DNA of 16,727 nt from Pseudomonadota bacterium. Its GTDB lineage: Bacteria > Pseudomonadota > Alphaproteobacteria > Rhizobiales > Beijerinckiaceae. Positions 13,755 to 16,727 of the stretch are shown piece by piece (within the stretch, counting starts at the first letter, position 1; the number at the start of each line of letters is the position of its first letter). Position numbers and translations under genes: made by a program. The notes beneath the pieces were generated by a model, which worked only from the letters and a program-made list of their open reading frames with translations, did not search any database and was not told the DNA's origin. The stretch spans positions 1-16,727 of the forward strand of contig JAEWKH010000131.1 in NCBI GenBank assembly GCA_023386155.1, in the 5' to 3' direction.

Positions 13755-15098
13755 ATGAAGTTCCGTCCTCTTCTCCTGCCGGCGCTCGGTGCGCTGGGAT
13801 TAGGCCTCGCGGCCCTCGACCCCGCTCTCGCCCAGGATGCCGCCGCAACGGCCCCGACCGTCGACAAGGGCGACACCGCCTGGATGCTCGTCTCGACGGT
13901 CCTCGTGATCCTCATGACGATCCCGGGCCTGGCCCTGTTCTATGGTGGCCTCGTGCGCACCAAGAACATGCTGTCCGTGCTGATGCAGGTCTTCGCGGTG
14001 TTCAGCCTCGTGGCCATCCTGTGGGTCACTTACGGCTACTCGCTCGCCTTCACGTCCGGCGGCGAGGGCATCGGCGCTTTCATCGGCGGCTTCTCCAAGG
14101 CCTTCCTGGCCGGCGTGACCACCGATTCCACCGCCGACACCTTCACCAAGGGCGTCGCCATTCCGGAAATGGTCTTCATCGCCTTCCAGCTCACCTTCGC
14201 GTGCATCACGCCGGCCCTGATCGTCGGCGCCTTCGCGGAGCGCATCAAGTTCTCGGCCGTGATGCTCTTCACGGGCCTGTGGGTCACCTTCGTCTACTTC
14301 CCAATCGCCCACATGGTGTGGTTCTCTGAAGGCTATCTCTTCGGCCTCGGCGCCCTCGACTTCGCGGGCGGTACGGTGGTCCACATCAATTCCGGCGTGG
14401 CCGGCCTCGTCGGCGCCCTGATGATCGGCAAGCGCATCGGCTATGGCCGCGACCTGCTCGCCCCGCACTCGCTCACCCTCACCTTCGTCGGCGCCTGCCT
14501 GCTGTGGGTCGGCTGGTTCGGCTTCAACGCCGGCTCGAACCTCGAGGCCACCGGCGGCGCGGCGCTCGCGCTTCTGAACACCATCGTGGCACCGGCCGCC
14601 GCCGGCCTCGCCTGGATGACCGTGGAAGCCATGGCCAAGGGCAAGGCCTCGCTGCTCGGCATCGCGTCCGGCGCGGTCGCCGGCCTCGTGGCCATCACGC
14701 CCGCCGCGGGCCTTGCCGGCCCGATGGGCTCCATCGTGCTCGGCCTCGTGGCCGGCGCGGCCTGCTACTACGCGGTGACGGCCGTGAAGAACGCGCTCGG
14801 CTATGACGACGCGCTCGACGTCTTCGGCATCCACGGCATCGGCGGCATCGTCGGCGCCATCGGCACCGGCATCGTGGCGGCTCCGTCGCTCGGCGGCTAT
14901 GGTGCCGGCGAATACTCGATCGGCGGCCAGGTCTGGACCCAGATCATCGCCGTGGTGGTCACCCTGATCTGGACCGGCATCGGCTCCGTGGTGCTCTATA
15001 AGATCACCGACCTGATCGTCGGCCTGCGCGTCACGCAGGACCAGGAGCGCGAAGGCCTCGACCTCGCGGACCACGGCGAGCGCGCCTACAATTACTAA
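13755..15098 (+). CDS. amtB: Ammonium transporter AmtB
   Basis: 447 residues. A cleavable signal peptide is visible (MKFRPLLLPALGALGLGLAA to ALA-QD, cut near residue 27), followed by 11 membrane segments. The ammonium channel features are present: D202 in LDFAGGTVVHINSG, twin pore histidines H210 and H360 (DVFGIHGIGG), and Phe-gate sequence FQLTFACITPALI (144-156). The trimer conducts ammonia across the inner membrane and is blocked by GlnK. GGAG lies 10 nt before the ATG; an ATG at 13716 overlaps the glnK stop and is not preferred. It is co-transcribed with glnK and closed by the terminator at 15121-15149. Confidence 0.97.
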   Translation: MKFRPLLLPALGALGLGLAALDPALAQDAAATAPTVDKGDTAWMLVSTVLVILMTIPGLALFYGGLVRTKNMLSVLMQVFAVFSLVAILWVTYGYSLAFTSGGEGIGAFIGGFSKAFLAGVTTDSTADTFTKGVAIPEMVFIAFQLTFACITPALIVGAFAERIKFSAVMLFTGLWVTFVYFPIAHMVWFSEGYLFGLGALDFAGGTVVHINSGVAGLVGALMIGKRIGYGRDLLAPHSLTLTFVGACLLWVGWFGFNAGSNLEATGGAALALLNTIVAPAAAGLAWMTVEAMAKGKASLLGIASGAVAGLVAITPAAGLAGPMGSIVLGLVAGAACYYAVTAVKNALGYDDALDVFGIHGIGGIVGAIGTGIVAAPSLGGYGAGEYSIGGQVWTQIIAVVVTLIWTGIGSVVLYKITDLIVGLRVTQDQEREGLDLADHGERAYNY

Positions 15099-15120
15099 GG
15101 CAATCCGCTCGCTCGAACAG

Positions 15121-15149
15121 AAAGCCCCGGACCGAAAGTCCGGGGCTTT
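15121..15149 (+). terminator. Rho-independent terminator of glnK-amtB
   Basis: A perfect 12-bp stem, AAAGCCCCGGAC / GTCCGGGGCTTT, with loop CGAAA is followed by TCTTATAA, 22 nt after the amtB stop. Confidence 0.92.
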
Positions 15150-15171
15150 TCTTATAAGGGTTTCAATTGTG

Positions 15172-15251
15172 TCATCCCGACGGAGCGCAGCGTAGATCCG
15201 GGATCGGGCGCAGAATAAAACGCGCGTTTCCCTCCCCCTTGTGGGGAGGAG
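15172..15251. repeat. Intergenic repeat pair in the amtB-SCO convergent gap
   Basis: Two elements are seen. The first, TCATCCCGACGGAGCGCAGC (15172-15191) continuing to ATCCGGGAT (15196-15204), is a small dyad (ATCCCG / CGGGAT) resembling repeats scattered in many Rhizobiales intergenic regions. The second, CCTCCCCCTTGTGGGGAGG (15231-15249), is identical to the core of the repeat at 10679-10697 and to its inverted copy at 10776-10794. Confidence 0.65.
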
Positions 15252-15290
15252 AGACCCCGCGCCATCTCGTCAAGCGACCGGATTCCGCAA

Positions 15291-15890
15291 TCACCCATTC
15301 CTGATCAACTGCCGCAGCTTCGCCCGCCGCGTCTCCTCCGGCTCCTGGAAGTTGGACGTGCCGTAGAACTCGCCCTTGCTGTCCATGAGGAACAAGGTCG
15401 CCGAGTGATCCATCGTGTAGCCGTCGTCCGTCGGCACCTTGCGGTAATAGATCTTGTAGGCGCGCGCGGCGGCCGCGATCTCCTCCTCGGTTCCGGTGAG
15501 GCCGACGATGCGGGGATCGAAGGACGAGAGATAGGTCTTCATCAGCTCCGGCGTATCGCGCGCCGGATCCACCGTGATGAAGGCAGCCTGCAGCCTGTCG
15601 GCATCCTTGCCCAGGGCCGTCATGTCCTGGGTAAGGTCGTAGAGCGTGGTCGGGCAGACCTCGGGGCAATGGGTGAAGCCGAAGAAGACCACGAAGGGCT
15701 TGCCCTTCAGGTCTGCTTCCGTGAACGGCTTGCCCTCATGGCTGGTGAGCCGGAACGGGCCGCCGATCGGCACCTTGCCGGCGCTCTGCTGCTGCCCCGT
15801 GGGGAACAGGAGCAGGCCCGCCGTCACCACCAGCACCAGGAGGCCGGCGGTGAAGACGAGGAACGGCACGAGAAGACGTTTGGAGTTCAT
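15291..15890 (-). CDS. SCO1/SenC-family copper chaperone
   Basis: 199 residues with an N-terminal membrane anchor (residues 8-30) and a periplasmic thioredoxin-like domain. The copper ligands are C75 and C79 in THCPEVCPTTLYD and H162 in MDHSAT. The protein delivers copper, or reduces the thiols, at the CuA centre of cytochrome c oxidase subunit II. GGGAG lies 7 nt before the ATG. It follows the DUF1775-PCuAC gene by 15 nt, so the two form one operon devoted to copper insertion. It is convergent with amtB. Confidence 0.95.
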   Translation of the reverse strand: MNSKRLLVPFLVFTAGLLVLVVTAGLLLFPTGQQQSAGKVPIGGPFRLTSHEGKPFTEADLKGKPFVVFFGFTHCPEVCPTTLYDLTQDMTALGKDADRLQAAFITVDPARDTPELMKTYLSSFDPRIVGLTGTEEEIAAAARAYKIYYRKVPTDDGYTMDHSATLFLMDSKGEFYGTSNFQEPEETRRAKLRQLIRNG

Positions 15891-15905
15891 GGCCGATCTC
15901 CCGCG

Positions 15906-16727
15906 CTAGTGCTTGTGCTCGGCCGGAGCCCCGCCGCCCATGCCGCGCACCGCATATTCCACCTCGACGGCGCCCGCCTTCTCGAAGACGAGGGTGCCCT
16001 TGACCTTCTGGCCTTCCTTCAGCGGCTCCTTCAGGTCCATGAACATGAGGTGGTATCCGCCCGGCTTCAACTCGACCGTGGCGCCCGGCTTGATCTCGAG
16101 CCCGCCCTCGACCGGCTTCATGCGCATGACGTCGCCGTCCATGCGCATCTCGTGCACCTCGACCCTGGAGGCGAGCGGAAACGAGCCGCCGACCAGACGG
16201 TCGGGCGCCGGGCCCGTGTTGGTGATGCGAAGATAACCGCCACCGACCTTGGCGCCGCCCGGCGTCGCCCGCGACCAGGGTTGTTCGAGGTCGAGCGGAC
16301 CGGCCTTCACGGGCTGCGGGGCTGTTGCGGCTCCGACGATTCTCACGCCCGGGGCGGGCGACGCCAGGCGATGCGGATCCTCGCCCGCGGCGGGCACCTG
16401 GACCCATTCCTCGGCCGCGCCGTCGCATTCCTGCACGACGGGGAAATAGACCGTCGCGCCCGGCTGATAGGCGTCGGTGAAGCGGGCCTGGAACACGAAC
16501 TCGTCGTAATGGGCGTCGTCGAGGGAGCCCGTCCAGACGATGTCGGTCACGCCCTCGGACACCGCCTCGCCGTGAAGCTGATAGGCCTTCACGTAGGAAC
16601 CCTTGGTGGTCTCCAGCTTCCAGCCGGGTTTCGGCATCGGCTTGACCGCGATGATGCCCTCGGGAATGCGCACGCGCACCTTGAGGGTCGGCTTGCCGTC
16701 GCAACCATGGGGAATGCGCAGCACGGC
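15906..16727 (-). CDS. DUF1775 (YcnI)-PCuAC copper chaperone fusion, N-terminus beyond the right edge
   Basis: The frame is open to the right edge, leaving 273 residues; the N-terminus, including the expected signal peptide, is missing. About the first 115 visible residues match DUF1775/YcnI (AVLRIPHGCDGKPT, VRIPEG, PKPGW, IVWTGSL). After a linker, residues about 125-263 match the PCuAC domain (DUF461), with QPWSRATPGGAKVGGGYL, VEVHEMRMDGDVMRM and a later GGYHLMFMDL, close to the copper motif H-x10-M-x21/22-H-x-M. It ends EHKH. PCuAC binds Cu(I) in the periplasm and passes it to CuA with SCO, which is the next gene. The lead codon here (GTG at 16724) is internal, not a start. Confidence 0.92.
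   Translation of the reverse strand, partial: AVLRIPHGCDGKPTLKVRVRIPEGIIAVKPMPKPGWKLETTKGSYVKAYQLHGEAVSEGVTDIVWTGSLDDAHYDEFVFQARFTDAYQPGATVYFPVVQECDGAAEEWVQVPAAGEDPHRLASPAPGVRIVGAATAPQPVKAGPLDLEQPWSRATPGGAKVGGGYLRITNTGPAPDRLVGGSFPLASRVEVHEMRMDGDVMRMKPVEGGLEIKPGATVELKPGGYHLMFMDLKEPLKEGQKVKGTLVFEKAGAVEVEYAVRGMGGGAPAEHKH

Noticed and set aside
13800..15074. Minus-strand open frame opposite amtB
   Set aside because: The translation is a low-complexity His/Asp/Gly-rich chain typical of antisense to a membrane protein, whereas amtB is certain.
1..16727. Defence, toxin-antitoxin, phage or transposon system
   Set aside because: Every substantial frame is accounted for by RTX exoproteins, metabolism, metal handling or nitrogen control; no nuclease, transposase, integrase or reverse transcriptase motifs were seen.

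Overview
The window is GC-rich chromosomal DNA from an alphaproteobacterium, most likely of the Rhizobiales (a Microvirga/Methylobacteriaceae-type genome is my best guess). The reasons are gene content (ubiH-like hydroxylase, tesB, glnK-amtB, a SCO/PCuAC copper module), a possible CtrA box, a sigma-54 promoter, and intergenic repeats of a kind common in that order. The species assignment is inference.

Left half (1-9245): four minus-strand genes encode RTX / haemolysin-type calcium-binding proteins. The first is cut by the left edge and is visible only as its N-terminal 206 residues. The other three (692, 701 and 733 residues) end in nearly the same C-terminal module: GGxGxDxxx repeats, a ~110-residue region with a D-x-D-G-[ST]-G-S motif, and a terminal DFF[VFI][IF]. 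Each carries a different N-terminal part: a seven-bladed TolB/PD40-type propeller plus a PKD-like domain, a beta-helix-like region with tandem 84-residue modules, and a beta-helix-like region with a cadherin-like domain. They look like type I secretion substrates built on one export tag, but no ABC/MFP/TolC secretion genes lie in the window. All four have a similar AT-rich element (near ACGTAATTACATAAT) upstream. Two plus-strand genes, a GNAT acetyltransferase and inorganic pyrophosphatase (ppa), sit between the third and fourth RTX genes.

Middle (9246-10856): a short cation-diffusion-facilitator-like transporter with a His/Cys-rich N-terminus is divergent from a ZntR/CadR-type MerR regulator. 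The gap between them holds a textbook MerR promoter (TTGAAC-N19-TACGAT around a 7-1-7 palindrome) reading toward the transporter, so this is a metal-responsive efflux pair. A ~124-bp imperfect palindromic repeat follows.

Right half (10857-16727): a ubiquinone-biosynthesis-type FAD monooxygenase (minus) is divergent from acyl-CoA thioesterase II (tesB, plus). Then comes glnK-amtB (PII signal protein and ammonium channel), preceded by a good sigma-54 promoter and an NtrC-like dyad and closed by a strong terminator. Convergent to it, on the minus strand, are a right-edge-truncated DUF1775-PCuAC fusion and a SCO1/SenC protein, an apparent copper-delivery operon for cytochrome c oxidase.

Most of the window is ordinary. 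The parts worth attention are the modular RTX family, its shared upstream element and a start-site hairpin on its fourth member. I see no tRNA, rRNA, CRISPR array, insertion sequence or phage gene.
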